Below, one piece after another: positions 36,564-45,324 of a stretch of DNA of 64,000 nt. The notes beneath the pieces are model-generated. The model did not search any database. It was not told the DNA's origin and was given only the letters and a program-made list of their open reading frames with translations. Location: contig NZ_PNCI01000007.1 in NCBI RefSeq assembly GCF_005887095.1, forward strand, positions 1 to 64,000, given 5' to 3'. Every line of letters begins with the position of its first letter. The first letter of the stretch is position 1. A program made the position numbers and the translations under genes. Source of the stretch: Pseudoalteromonas rubra. Its GTDB lineage: Bacteria > Pseudomonadota > Gammaproteobacteria > Enterobacterales > Alteromonadaceae.

Positions 36564-38231
36564 ATGTCAGAAAATTTTGCGCAGTTATTTGAAGAAAGCC
36601 TAAAGGGTTTTGAAGCAGAGCAAGGCTCTATCGTTAAAGGTACTGTTATCTCAATCGAGAACAACATTGTTCTTGTAGATGCTGGCCTTAAGTCTGAAAG
36701 TGCAATCCCTGCAGAGCAATTCAAAAATGCTGCTGGTGAACTAGAAGTTGCTGTTGGCGACGAAGTAGATGTTGCACTAGACGCAATCGAAGATGGTTTC
36801 GGTGAAACTATTCTTTCTCGTGAGAAAGCGAAGCGTCACGAAGCTTGGATCCGCCTTGAGAAAGCTTGTGAAGAACAAGAAACTGTTGTTGGTATCATCA
36901 ACGGTAAAGTTAAAGGTGGTTTCACTGTTGAAGTTGATTCAATCCGTGCATTCCTACCTGGTTCACTTGTTGACGTTCGTCCAGTACGTGACACAACACA
37001 CCTTGAAGGTAAAGAGCTTGAGTTCAAAGTAATCAAGCTTGACCAGAAGCGTAACAACGTAGTTGTTTCTCGTCGTGCTGTTATCGAGTCTGAAAACTCA
37101 CAAGAGCGTGAAGAGCTGCTGGCTAACCTTGTTGAAGGTCAAGAAGTTAAAGGTATCGTTAAGAACCTGACAGACTACGGTGCGTTCGTAGATCTGGGCG
37201 GTGTTGACGGCCTACTTCACATCACTGACATGGCTTGGAAGCGCGTTAAGCACCCAAGCGAAATCGTAAATGTTGGTGACGAGATCGCAGTTAAAGTACT
37301 TAAGTTCGACAAAGAGAAGACGCGTGTTTCTCTAGGCCTTAAGCAACTTGGCGAAGATCCTTGGGCAGCTATCGCTGGCCGTTACCCAGAAGGCGCTAAG
37401 CTGACTGGTCGTGTTACTAACCTGACTGACTACGGTTGCTTCGTTGAAATCGAAGAAGGCGTTGAAGGTCTGGTACACGTATCTGAAATGGACTGGACTA
37501 ACAAGAACATCCATCCTTCAAAAGTTGTTTCACTAGGTGACACTGTTGAAGTTATGGTTCTTGAAATCGACGAAGAGCGTCGTCGTATTTCTCTTGGTCT
37601 TAAGCAGTGTAAAGCTAACCCTTGGCAGGAATTTGCTCGTCTACAGAACAAAGGCGACCAAGTTACTGGTAAGATCAAGTCTATCACTGATTTCGGTATC
37701 TTCATCGGTCTTGACGGTGGTATCGACGGTCTTGTACACCTGTCTGACATTTCTTGGAACACGCCTGGCGAAGAAGCCGTACGTGAATACAAGAAAGGCG
37801 ACGAGATCTCTGCAATCGTTCTTCAGGTTGACCCAGAGCGTGAGCGTATCTCACTAGGCGTTAAGCAAATCGAAGCTGATCCTTTCAATAACTACCTAGA
37901 CGCAAACAAAAAAGGTGCTATTGTTAAAGGTAAAGTGACAGATGTTGACGCGAAAGGCGCAACTGTTGAGCTTATCGAAGGCGTTGAAGGCTACATCCGT
38001 GTTGCTGACATCGCACAAGAGCGCATCGAAGACGCAACTAGCGTTGTTTCTGCAGGCGACGAAATTGAAGCTAAATTTGTAGGTGTTGATCGTAAGAACC
38101 GTACTATCAGCCTATCTGTTAAAGCTATCTTCGAAGCTGAAGAGAAAGAAGCGCTTGAGAAGCTGAAGAAAGAAGAGCCAGCATTCGAAAATGCAATGGC
38201 TGCAGCTTTCAAAAACGCTCAAAAAGACTAA
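36564..38231 (+). CDS. rpsA: 30S ribosomal protein S1
   Basis: 555 residues (E. coli 557). Six S1/OB repeats: two N-terminal ribosome-binding ones and four RNA-binding ones, the latter with repeated signatures such as [37 protein letters not shown] and [20 protein letters not shown]1 unfolds and recruits mRNA to the 30S subunit. Codon use is visibly more biased (GTT, CGT, GAA, AAC) than in neighbours, as in highly expressed genes. The SD is weak, as in E. coli. Confidence 0.98.
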   Translation: MSENFAQLFEESLKGFEAEQGSIVKGTVISIENNIVLVDAGLKSESAIPAEQFKNAAGELEVAVGDEVDVALDAIEDGFGETILSREKAKRHEAWIRLEKACEEQETVVGIINGKVKGGFTVEVDSIRAFLPGSLVDVRPVRDTTHLEGKELEFKVIKLDQKRNNVVVSRRAVIESENSQEREELLANLVEGQEVKGIVKNLTDYGAFVDLGGVDGLLHITDMAWKRVKHPSEIVNVGDEIAVKVLKFDKEKTRVSLGLKQLGEDPWAAIAGRYPEGAKLTGRVTNLTDYGCFVEIEEGVEGLVHVSEMDWTNKNIHPSKVVSLGDTVEVMVLEIDEERRRISLGLKQCKANPWQEFARLQNKGDQVTGKIKSITDFGIFIGLDGGIDGLVHLSDISWNTPGEEAVREYKKGDEISAIVLQVDPERERISLGVKQIEADPFNNYLDANKKGAIVKGKVTDVDAKGATVELIEGVEGYIRVADIAQERIEDATSVVSAGDEIEAKFVGVDRKNRTISLSVKAIFEAEEKEALEKLKKEEPAFENAMAAAFKNAQKD

Positions 38232-38246
38232 TACTCAGTCTTGAAT

Positions 38247-38275
38247 AGAAGGGCACTTTTGCCCTTCTTTTTTAT
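38247..38275 (+). terminator. intrinsic terminator between rpsA and ihfB
   Basis: Stem AGAAGGGC / GCCCTTCT with 6-base loop and T run, 15 bp after the rpsA stop. ihfB, 15 bp further, must rely on read-through or its own promoter. Confidence 0.88.
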
Positions 38276-38289
38276 CTAAAGGAAACGCT

Positions 38290-38580
38290 ATGACAAAGTC
38301 AGAACTAATCGAAAAACTTGCTGAGCAACATATTCACGTTCCAGTCAAAGACGTTGAAAATGCGGTAAAAGAGATTTTAGAGCAGATGGCAGGTTCACTT
38401 TCAAGCTCGGATCGCATCGAAATCCGCGGCTTTGGTAGCTTTTCACTCCACTATCGTTCACCTCGTACAGGTCGCAATCCTAAAACTGGTGAAACCGTAG
38501 AGCTGGATGGAAAGTACGTACCTCATTTTAAACCTGGTAAAGAACTTCGCGACCGCGTAAATGCCAGTCTTGAAAGCTAA
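38290..38580 (+). CDS. ihfB: integration host factor subunit beta
   Basis: 96 residues. DNA-bending protein that pairs with IhfA. The HU/IHF signature [20 protein letters not shown] is present with the proline at the tip of the beta arm. It follows rpsA as in E. coli. A good SD (AAAGGAAA) precedes the ATG. Confidence 0.96.
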   Translation: MTKSELIEKLAEQHIHVPVKDVENAVKEILEQMAGSLSSSDRIEIRGFGSFSLHYRSPRTGRNPKTGETVELDGKYVPHFKPGKELRDRVNASLES

Positions 38581-38595
38581 ATAAAGAGGTAACGC

Positions 38596-38859
38596 TTGAT
38601 CCAGGTAGTAAGAAAAGGATTATTTTTGGTACTGGTGATAATCGCTTTCGTACTGGGAACACAAAACCCAGCTTTGGTCAGAGTGGATTATATCATCGCC
38701 AGTTCAGAAGTACCGTTGGCCAGTTTAATGAGCCTGTGTGTGGTATTCGGTTTAGTGCTAGGGGTGTTGCTGGGCATTGGCAAAATAACGCAGTTAAAAA
38801 GGCAAATTCGCCAGCAGCAGAGAGTCAATCATTCGACGCAAGCGCAAAACAGTAAATGA
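38596..38859 (+). CDS. lapA: lipopolysaccharide assembly protein A
   Basis: 87 residues with a TTG start, supported by AAAGAGG 6-7 nt upstream. Two membrane helices (about 7-24 and 42-63) are followed by a basic coiled tail (KRQIRQQQR). LapA (YciS) acts with LapB in controlling LPS synthesis through LpxC turnover. Its stop overlaps the lapB ATG by four bases. Confidence 0.9.
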   Translation: MIQVVRKGLFLVLVIIAFVLGTQNPALVRVDYIIASSEVPLASLMSLCVVFGLVLGVLLGIGKITQLKRQIRQQQRVNHSTQAQNSK

Positions 38860-40007
38860 TTGAGTTACTTTTCCTATTGCTTCCGGTAGCAGCTGCTTAT
38901 GGCTACGTCATGGGGAAAAACAGTGCTAAGAATCAAGCTCATGAACAAAACCGAAAGATTACTTCGGAGTACAGCAAAGGATTAAAGTTTCTTTTAGATA
39001 GAGAAGAAGATCAGGGTCTAGAACACCTGATAAAATTGTTAGAGGTCAGTGCCGACTCCGTAGAGCACTACCTCATACTCGCCACCTTATTCCGCAAAAG
39101 GGGTGAGCTCGATCGAGCCATCCGCATTCACGAGCTATTGCTAAAGCAACCCAGCTTGGATACTCAGGTTATTCAGTCTTGTAAGCTAGCTCTTGCCGAA
39201 GACTACATCATGGCAGGTTTATTAGACAGTGCAGAAGAACATTTGGTCGAGCTGGTTAAAGCAGACTATGAAGAAGCACTGACGCCCATAATTCAGCTTT
39301 ACTCGCAAACGCGCGAATGGCAAAAGGGCGTCAATATGTATGAGAGCCATTCGGATCTGTTTACCGAACAAGTTTATTGTGCCGCCATTGCCAATTTTTA
39401 TTGTGAAGCTGCACTTGAAAGGCCAGCTCAGGACCAGTGTGATACAGAGTATTTTGAGCGAGCACTCAAATTACCAAAAACCACTATTAGGCCACTGTTT
39501 GAACTAGGCCATGATGCTCTGGGCAAAGAGGATAATGTCAAAGCTATTTATTATTGGCGTAAGTTGGTTTCACAATTCCCTTGTGCCATCCCGCTTGTAT
39601 TGCAAGACCTGCAAATTTGTTATCAGCGCCTTAATATTGAGCACGAATTTTATACGCTGGTGAATGATCTGCTCACAGCCAGCGGTGTATTGGTAAAAAT
39701 AAAACACTGCGAAGGTCTAATGGAAGCAGGCAATACAGAGCAAGCGGTTGAATATCTTACAGACACACTAAAGCGTGAACCATCAATCCGTGGTTTTAGT
39801 TTTTTACTTAAATTGCTCGCCCAAAGACAAGATAAGTTTCAGTCTGTATTAAATGAAGTAGACAATCTGGTGTCTGCCTATGTAGCAACAAAGCCAGACT
39901 ACCAGTGTCGCAACTGTGGTTTCACCAGCCACAAACTCTATTGGTTATGTCCTTCCTGTAAGTCTTGGGAGTCAATACTGCCAAGCCAGGGCGTGGACGG
40001 GTATTAA
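38856..40007 (+). CDS. lapB: lipopolysaccharide assembly protein B
   Basis: 383 residues (E. coli YciM 389). An N-terminal membrane anchor (about 2-20) is followed by about nine TPR motifs and a C-terminal rubredoxin-like zinc knob with CRNCG and CPSCK. LapB brings LpxC to FtsH for degradation and so balances LPS with phospholipid. Coupled to lapA (ATGA). Confidence 0.95.
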   Translation: MIELLFLLLPVAAAYGYVMGKNSAKNQAHEQNRKITSEYSKGLKFLLDREEDQGLEHLIKLLEVSADSVEHYLILATLFRKRGELDRAIRIHELLLKQPSLDTQVIQSCKLALAEDYIMAGLLDSAEEHLVELVKADYEEALTPIIQLYSQTREWQKGVNMYESHSDLFTEQVYCAAIANFYCEAALERPAQDQCDTEYFERALKLPKTTIRPLFELGHDALGKEDNVKAIYYWRKLVSQFPCAIPLVLQDLQICYQRLNIEHEFYTLVNDLLTASGVLVKIKHCEGLMEAGNTEQAVEYLTDTLKREPSIRGFSFLLKLLAQRQDKFQSVLNEVDNLVSAYVATKPDYQCRNCGFTSHKLYWLCPSCKSWESILPSQGVDGY

Positions 40008-40041
40008 AAATCGACATGTTAGAAGGTGAAATAGGTCAACT

Positions 40042-40752
40042 ATGTCAAACACAGAAATGAAAAAGGTGCTTATTGCACTGGATTACGACAACGAAGCTGC
40101 TGCGCTGGCGTTTGTATCCCAGCTTTCTCCGAATGAATGTCGACTAAAAGTTGGAAAAGAAATGTTTACCTACTTCGGTCCTCAGTTTGTTTCAAAGCTG
40201 ATCGATAAAGGGTTTGATGTATTTCTGGATTTGAAGTTTCATGATATCCCAAATACTGTCGCTAAAGCTGTAACTGCGGCAGCCGAGCTGGGTGTTTGGA
40301 TGGTTAACGTGCATGCCAGTGGTGGCACCGAAATGATGAGCAAAGCAAAACAAGCACTCGAAGCTTATGGAGACAAAGCCCCTCTGTTGATTGCAGTAAC
40401 AGTGCTGACCAGCATGGACCAGGCACAGCTCAGCAAACTGGGCGTAGATAAAACGCCTCAAGAGCAGGTGCTTTACTTGGCAAAACTGGCAAAAGAGTCA
40501 GGGCTCGATGGTGTTGTGTGCTCTGCGCAGGAAGCACAAACCCTCAAGGCTGAATTAGGCAATGAGTTTTGCTTGGTCACACCGGGGATCCGTCCTGCGG
40601 GGAGTGATGCCGGAGATCAGAAACGCATCATGACACCTGAGTTGGCAATAAAATCGGGTAGTGATTATCTTGTGGTTGGCAGGCCTATCACTCAGGCTAC
40701 TAATCCGGTGGAAGCCCTGAGCGCCATCAACGAATCAATCAGGGGTCTTTAA
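40042..40752 (+). CDS. pyrF: orotidine 5'-phosphate decarboxylase
   Basis: 236 residues. Final step of UMP synthesis. Catalytic [12 protein letters not shown] with the Lys-Asp array, [13 protein letters not shown], and phosphate site VTPGIRPAG plus VVGRPIT. It follows lapB by 34 bp, the lapAB-pyrF order of E. coli. The most likely start gives [15 protein letters not shown]. Confidence 0.96.
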   Translation: MSNTEMKKVLIALDYDNEAAALAFVSQLSPNECRLKVGKEMFTYFGPQFVSKLIDKGFDVFLDLKFHDIPNTVAKAVTAAAELGVWMVNVHASGGTEMMSKAKQALEAYGDKAPLLIAVTVLTSMDQAQLSKLGVDKTPQEQVLYLAKLAKESGLDGVVCSAQEAQTLKAELGNEFCLVTPGIRPAGSDAGDQKRIMTPELAIKSGSDYLVVGRPITQATNPVEALSAINESIRGL

Positions 40753-40773
40753 ACCCAGTCCCATCTCAGACTT

Positions 40774-40803
40774 AAGACCAGCTAGCTCTAAATAGCTGGT
40801 CTT
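40774..40803. other. 11-bp hairpin after pyrF, no T tract
   Basis: AAGACCAGCTA pairs perfectly with TAGCTGGTCTT over an 8-base loop, 21 bp after pyrF. The next bases GCTGTGCC give no T run. Confidence 0.55.
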
Positions 40804-40975
40804 GCTGTGCCAACCTTAGGCCAGCTACTACAGCGTCCAAAATCACTTCTATGCGTTAACATCCAAGTTGTGCTGGATATTTAATCAAGGGAAAAATCCC
40901 CCAACATGTATAAGCCTGCTACACTAATATTGTTACAGGAAGTTTACGCATTGGTATCAACATCAAGGAGCTGAT

Positions 40976-41389
40976 ATGGACCAGCAACAAGTGGCCAGCA
41001 TAGTGCATGGCCTGGCTAATGGCATTGACCCCATCACAGGAGAGATCCTGCCCGCACAGTCGCCTTATAACCACCCAGACGTGATTAGGGCCCTTTTTCA
41101 GTCTTTACAGTGGCAGCCCAAGGCCAAAAAAGTAAAGAAAACTCTGGCTCAAAAACAGCAGGAAAACTTCGAGAAAGGGTTACCGAAAAATTATGGGTTA
41201 CCCTGGTCAGAAAAAGACATAGAGCAGGTGCTGGAGCAATACAAAGGGAATGTAGAGATCGATAAAATCGCAGTAAACCTCGCGAGAAAGCCGGGCTCAA
41301 TTATTGCGGTATTGAGCAAACAAGGCGTTGTTGACGATGTGCAGGCTCAACAGCTCAACCAGCAATACAGATATCAGGTACAGCGTTAA
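40976..41389 (+). CDS. hypothetical protein with a C-terminal HTH-like segment
   Basis: 137 residues, soluble. The N-terminal part has GLANGIDPITGEILP; a basic linker (KAKKVKKTLAQKQQ) leads to WSEKDIEQVLEQYKG and IAVNLARKPGSIIAVL, which reads like a helix-turn-helix. I do not recognise the family. AAGGAG 6 nt before the ATG supports the start. Codon use is ordinary. DNA binding is possible but unproven. Confidence 0.75.
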   Translation: MDQQQVASIVHGLANGIDPITGEILPAQSPYNHPDVIRALFQSLQWQPKAKKVKKTLAQKQQENFEKGLPKNYGLPWSEKDIEQVLEQYKGNVEIDKIAVNLARKPGSIIAVLSKQGVVDDVQAQQLNQQYRYQVQR

Positions 41390-41520
41390 TTTGCTCAGAT
41401 GGCACCGCCGTATCAGAGTTAGGTTATTCTTATTTTGTCCTCAATTACATGCTAGCTTGGGAGAAGTTGAGGACGATCCGTCTTCATATTCAAATTGGTA
41501 TAAACATCAGGAGTGCAACG

Positions 41521-41958
41521 ATGGATAAGTTTTTAGCTGCGGCGATTGAAGAAGCGAAAAAAGGGCTTGATGAAGGGGGGATCCCGATTGGTTCTGTGCT
41601 GGTTCATAAAGGCCAAATAATTGGACGTGGGCATAATCAGCGAGTCCAGAAGGGGAGTACGGTGCTACATGGCGAAATGGATGCCTTGGAAAATGCCGGC
41701 CGTTTGAGCGCTGCGGTTTACAAAGAGTGTACTTTATATACCACGTTGTCGCCTTGTCCAATGTGCTCAGGGACTGTCATGCTTTACGGTATACCGAAAG
41801 TGGTGATAGGGGAAAACAAAAACTTTATGGGTAATGAAGCGTTACTTCGTGAAAATGGTGTAGAACTGGATGTTCGTCAGGATCCTGAATGCATCACTAT
41901 GATGGACGATTTTATCAAAGCCCGCCCTGATCTATGGAATGAAGACATAGGTGAATGA
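41521..41958 (+). CDS. cytosine deaminase, fungal Fcy1-like zinc type
   Basis: 145 residues from the ATG at 41521 (AGGAGTGCAACG before it); the frame begins 24 codons earlier. Zinc deaminase motifs: catalytic HGEMDALENAGR and TLSPCPMCSG. Over its whole length it follows yeast cytosine deaminase: EEGGxPIG, GRGHNQR, KGSTVLHGE, LYTTLSPC, YGIPKVVIGEN, NF, and the C-terminal ARPDLWNEDIGE, which holds the substrate-pocket Trp and Asp. It would convert cytosine to uracil for pyrimidine salvage. It is unlike bacterial CodA. It is a single gene. Confidence 0.85.
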   Translation: MDKFLAAAIEEAKKGLDEGGIPIGSVLVHKGQIIGRGHNQRVQKGSTVLHGEMDALENAGRLSAAVYKECTLYTTLSPCPMCSGTVMLYGIPKVVIGENKNFMGNEALLRENGVELDVRQDPECITMMDDFIKARPDLWNEDIGE

Positions 41959-42121
41959 TCTTACTGAAAGTGAATTTCTTATCTCGGTCTTTGAAACTGT
42001 GATTTGTCATTAAAAAAGGAACTTTGTCCACTAATTATCGGTCTTGCGGTTGTTTTGTGACCTGAATGTTTGTTAGGCTAAAGCGTAGCAGTCTCAGAGC
42101 ACAATTATAAGAAGAATAGTA

Positions 42122-42493
42122 ATGGGCAATCTATTTTTGAAAGAACGGGAGAATTGGTGGACTTGGATTGTCTGGGGTATTTTAGGGTGTATTTCTACTG
42201 GTATCATACTACCGCACATTAGTGAGGTGTGGCTTGCACTGTTGTCACCTGGTTGTTTTTTGCTCATATTAACCAGCTGGATGAACTATAGTCGACGCTT
42301 TGACTTTAGTCGCGCATTTAAGGTGCTCAGTTGTGTGACGGTTATGTCTGTTATCCCCATTTTCATTGAACATTTATTCCCGGTAATTGATCCAACACAG
42401 GGCATCGTTGATATGGCATTTGTGATACTGATTTGTATTGGGGTAAGTGTAATAGGTGCACTATTTGCGAGAAGACCGAGACAGTATTATTAG
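42122..42493 (+). CDS. hypothetical membrane protein
   Basis: 123 residues with four predicted membrane helices (about 13-31, 35-52, 67-85 and 97-115) and short loops; it ends in a basic RRPRQYY. No family is recognised. The ribosome site is weak (AGAAGAATAGT). It lies upstream of the tRNA-Ser gene. Confidence 0.65.
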   Translation: MGNLFLKERENWWTWIVWGILGCISTGIILPHISEVWLALLSPGCFLLILTSWMNYSRRFDFSRAFKVLSCVTVMSVIPIFIEHLFPVIDPTQGIVDMAFVILICIGVSVIGALFARRPRQYY

Positions 42494-42572
42494 CTGGCTA
42501 CGCTTTAGATTAAGCAGGATGAATGAAAGATAACCATCTAAGCATTACTTTTGCAAAATCTTAAATTAAGGC

Positions 42573-42601
42573 TTTACATTTACGCCGTGGCGCAATAGAA
42601 T
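42573..42601 (+). promoter_or_regulatory. promoter of tRNA-Ser
   Basis: TTTACA (42573-42578), 17-bp spacer, TAGAAT (42596-42601), then a GC-rich discriminator just before the tRNA. Confidence 0.7.
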
Positions 42602-42614
42602 GCGCGCCAACAAC

Positions 42615-42705
42615 GGAGAGATGGCTGAGTGGTTGAAAGCACCGGTCTTGAAAACCGGCATACGTTAATAGCGTATCTAGGGTTCAAATCCCTATCTCTC
42701 CGCCA
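42615..42705 (+). tRNA. tRNA-Ser (UGA)
   Basis: 91 nt including CCA. Acceptor GGAGAGA / TCTCTCC; anticodon loop CTTGAAA with anticodon TGA; a long variable arm (TACGTTAATAGCGTA) typical of serine tRNAs; T loop TTCAAAT. A terminator follows. No integrase or attachment-site repeat is seen next to it. Confidence 0.97.
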
Positions 42706-42715
42706 CCTCATTCCC

Positions 42716-42741
42716 AAAACCGCCTATACGGCGGTTTTTTT
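42716..42741 (+). terminator. terminator of tRNA-Ser
   Basis: Stem AAAACCGCC / GGCGGTTTT with loop TATAC and further T, 10 bp after the tRNA. Confidence 0.9.
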
Positions 42742-42756
42742 CGTTAGGAGGCAGTG

Positions 42757-43125
42757 ATGACTAAGCAAGTTGTTATTCATAGTTCGTTATGGGTGATTTT
42801 TAGTTTCTTTTATTTGAGTGGCCTGCAGGCTGCTTTGGTATTGGCAATTGACGGGCAGGCGTATCCCAGTATCGGTATCACCTTGCTCTACACTTTCATA
42901 TTCAACTTGCTTGTCGGACACATCATCACCAAGTATGAAAAGCTGTTTCCTATGGTAGCCAGTGTGGTCATTGCTGTGTTTGGCGTCGTTGGCTTCGGCT
43001 GTTATTTTACTGAGCGCCTGGCAGGGTACAGTAACGAGTTAATCATAGGTTTGACGCTCAGTTTGCCATTTGCCACTTTCATCGTCAGAGAGTTCAAACA
43101 GAAAAGTTACAGCAAAACGCAATAG
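42757..43125 (+). CDS. hypothetical membrane protein
   Basis: 122 residues. The ATG at 42757 is 5 nt from TAGGAGG; a GTG three bases earlier is too close. Four predicted helices (about 8-28, 37-58, 65-85 and 93-110) with a basic C-terminus (REFKQKSYSKTQ). No family is recognised. It is similar in size and topology to the membrane protein on the other side of the tRNA gene, but clear sequence likeness is not seen. Confidence 0.7.
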   Translation: MTKQVVIHSSLWVIFSFFYLSGLQAALVLAIDGQAYPSIGITLLYTFIFNLLVGHIITKYEKLFPMVASVVIAVFGVVGFGCYFTERLAGYSNELIIGLTLSLPFATFIVREFKQKSYSKTQ

Positions 43126-43147
43126 GCGCAAGCCACTCACAAGATTC

Positions 43148-43168
43148 GCAGGCAGCCGGGCTGCCTGC
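43148..43168. other. 9-bp GC-rich hairpin, no T tract
   Basis: GCAGGCAGC / GCTGCCTGC with 3-base loop, 22 bp after the membrane protein gene. ACATTACC follows. Confidence 0.5.
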
Positions 43169-43279
43169 ACATTACCTCCAATCCTGCTGTTTCTATAAAG
43201 TTATTCGCCTCCCTGTTAGTCATCTGTGTGCTGTGATACACTGCCGCTTCTTTTAAACTGATAAATAAGTGGATCTAAT

Positions 43280-43897
43280 ATGTCAGATTTATTCAACACA
43301 GATGCTGAAAAGGCAAGTTATGGTATTGGTTTGCAAATGGGTGAGCAGCTTAAGTCTAACCCGTTTGAAGGTTTGAACCTGAACTCGGTATTTGAAGGTA
43401 TGAAAGATGCCTACGCCGGTGAAGCATTCCGTGTCGAGATCCCTGAGATCCAGGCTGCATTCGAAAAAATCAATGCAGAAATTCAACAGCGTCGTGAAGA
43501 AGAAGCTAAAGTACTTGCTGCTGAAGGCACTGCATTCCTGGAAGAAAATGCCAAGCGCGCTGAAATCACAGTCACTGAGTCTGGTCTGCAGTACGAAGTA
43601 ATTGAAACAGGTGAAGGCGACAAGCCGGCAGCTGATTCAACTGTTCGTGTTCATTACCACGGTACTCTGATCAACGGTAACGTATTCGACAGCTCTTACG
43701 AGCGTGGTCAGCCTGCTGAGTTCCCAGTAAATGGCGTAATCAAAGGCTGGACTGAAGCACTACAGCTAATGCCTGTTGGCTCTAAATGGCGTCTGTATGT
43801 ACCACACGACCTTGCCTACGGCGAGCGTGGTGCCGGTGCATCAATCGCACCTTTCTCTACATTGATCTTCGATGTTGAGCTGTTAGAAGTACTATAA
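43280..43897 (+). CDS. fklB: FKBP-type peptidyl-prolyl isomerase, FKBP22
   Basis: 205 residues (E. coli FklB 206). N-terminal helical dimerisation domain (about 1-95) joined by a long helix to the FKBP catalytic domain (VRVHYHGTLINGNVFDSSYERG, GVIKGWTEALQLMPVGSKWRLYVPHDLAYGE split by variable parts). It lacks a signal peptide, so it is cytoplasmic. Assists folding at Xaa-Pro bonds; cold-adapted marine homologues are known. A terminator follows. Confidence 0.93.
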   Translation: MSDLFNTDAEKASYGIGLQMGEQLKSNPFEGLNLNSVFEGMKDAYAGEAFRVEIPEIQAAFEKINAEIQQRREEEAKVLAAEGTAFLEENAKRAEITVTESGLQYEVIETGEGDKPAADSTVRVHYHGTLINGNVFDSSYERGQPAEFPVNGVIKGWTEALQLMPVGSKWRLYVPHDLAYGERGAGASIAPFSTLIFDVELLEVL

Positions 43898-43908
43898 TCT
43901 AACGCCAG

Positions 43909-43940
43909 AGGCCGTTTAATGTAAGCGGCCTTTATTTTTA
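43909..43940 (+). terminator. terminator of fklB
   Basis: 10-bp stem AGGCCGTTTA / TAAGCGGCCT (one G-U pair), loop ATG, then TTATTTTTA. Confidence 0.85.
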
Positions 43941-44049
43941 CCCCTTCAGTGCTTCGCTAATCTTTTCCATTATTATAAATCTTCAATTTTAAATTTTTTG
44001 TTAACGTGATATTTGTTGTGTTTAATATTTATACAACATGGAGCGCGTT

Positions 44050-45267
44050 ATGTTTAAGAAAACCTGTCTTACTTTAGCTGTGGCTATATCCGGCCTGTCA
44101 ATGCAGTCTGCATGGGCACAAGAGGCTTTCTGTCCACGAGTTGAAGGCTTTTATTCTACCTGGGATTACCCTGCGGGTGGTCAACTGGATGTTCAGGACC
44201 TGGCTACCGATAAGCTCACCCATATTATAGTGGCATTTGCCTATCCCAATGCCGATGGCACGCTGAATACACTTGAAGCTGATCGCTATATCGATGACAT
44301 AGTGGCACACGCCCATGCCAACAATACCGGTGTCATGATTTCAGTGGGCGGAGCCGGAGTCGACTTTCTGTCTATGGATGAGCAGGCTCGGGCTAACCTG
44401 GTAAAGAATCTGGTTGCTTATGCTGAGTTACACAAGTTAGATGGTATCGATGTCGACTGGGAAGACTGGAGTACATACAACCAGCCAAACCCAGTCGAGA
44501 GTGGTTATCTGCTGGACCTGGTCAAAGACTTGAGAGCGGCATTACCTGCGCACCTGGAGGTCAGTGTAGATGTTCAGGCCGGTGGCTGGTCCGGAATTAA
44601 CTTTCATCCCGACTTAGATGAGCATGCCGATTACATACGCTTCATGGCTTATGACTATACCGGAGGGTGGGGAGGCTCACCTAAAAACCATCATGCTGCC
44701 TGGTCTTATATCCATGATGGCCTGGTTAATCCTGCACAATGGAGCCAAAGCATGATCACCAAGTATGACGTGAGCAAAACCAGCTTAGGTATTCCTTTTT
44801 ACAATAAGTCCTTCCCGGACGGTGTGAGTGGCCCTGTCATGACCTATACGGCACGAGACATTGTCGAAACCTTCGTTGACGGACTCGGCGTAGATTATAA
44901 TGCTGGATTCTATGAGCTGGATAACTACCTGCATTTTTGGGAGACGCCGGAGCTGGTACGTACCAAGTCACAGTTTGTTGCCGACAATGGCTATCCGGGC
45001 ATTTTTATCTGGGAGTTGCATCAGGACGCGCGCGGTGAGAATAAGCTCCTGGATGCCATTGGGGAAGTTTTACCTAAATGCCAGCCATGTGCAGAGTCCT
45101 GGCAAGCTTACCCGAGTGTGTATCACACAGGAGATGTCGTGAGCTTTGCAGGAAAAAACTGGCGGATAAATGGGGGACCTTTGCATGGGGTTGCGCCTAT
45201 GACCGAAGGACATGCGCACAGGTACAGCGAGTTGGGCGCGTGCCAGAATTATGTTGCAGCGCAATAA
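44050..45267 (+). CDS. secreted GH18 chitinase with C-terminal chitin-binding domain
   Basis: 405 residues from the ATG at 44050 (GGAG 6 nt upstream); an ATG at 44038 would add four residues. Sec signal peptide ending ...AWAQ. The glycoside hydrolase 18 barrel runs to about residue 340: SVGG motif in VMISVGGAG, catalytic DGIDVDWED with the terminal Glu as proton donor, and MAYDYTGGWG. The C-terminal part (about 350-400) has SWQAYPSVYHTGDVVSFAGK and a second Trp, as in CBM5/12 chitin-binding domains. It cleaves beta-1,4 GlcNAc polymers outside the cell. Isolated gene; no other chitin genes are near. Confidence 0.9.
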   Translation: MFKKTCLTLAVAISGLSMQSAWAQEAFCPRVEGFYSTWDYPAGGQLDVQDLATDKLTHIIVAFAYPNADGTLNTLEADRYIDDIVAHAHANNTGVMISVGGAGVDFLSMDEQARANLVKNLVAYAELHKLDGIDVDWEDWSTYNQPNPVESGYLLDLVKDLRAALPAHLEVSVDVQAGGWSGINFHPDLDEHADYIRFMAYDYTGGWGGSPKNHHAAWSYIHDGLVNPAQWSQSMITKYDVSKTSLGIPFYNKSFPDGVSGPVMTYTARDIVETFVDGLGVDYNAGFYELDNYLHFWETPELVRTKSQFVADNGYPGIFIWELHQDARGENKLLDAIGEVLPKCQPCAESWQAYPSVYHTGDVVSFAGKNWRINGGPLHGVAPMTEGHAHRYSELGACQNYVAAQ

Positions 45268-45286
45268 ATAAGTCCAACAGGCATAA

Positions 45287-45310
45287 AAAAAGCCCCAAGC
45301 GGGGCTTTTT
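45287..45310. terminator. bidirectional terminator between chitinase and asnS
   Basis: Perfect 10-bp stem AAAAAGCCCC / GGGGCTTTTT with loop AAGC, in a convergent gap. Confidence 0.92.
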
Positions 45311-45324
45311 AAAACTAAATAAGA

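Noticed and set aside
42494..43125. Genomic island at the tRNA-Ser gene
   Set aside because: The tRNA has its own promoter and terminator, no integrase or repeated 3' end was found, and the neighbours have ordinary composition.
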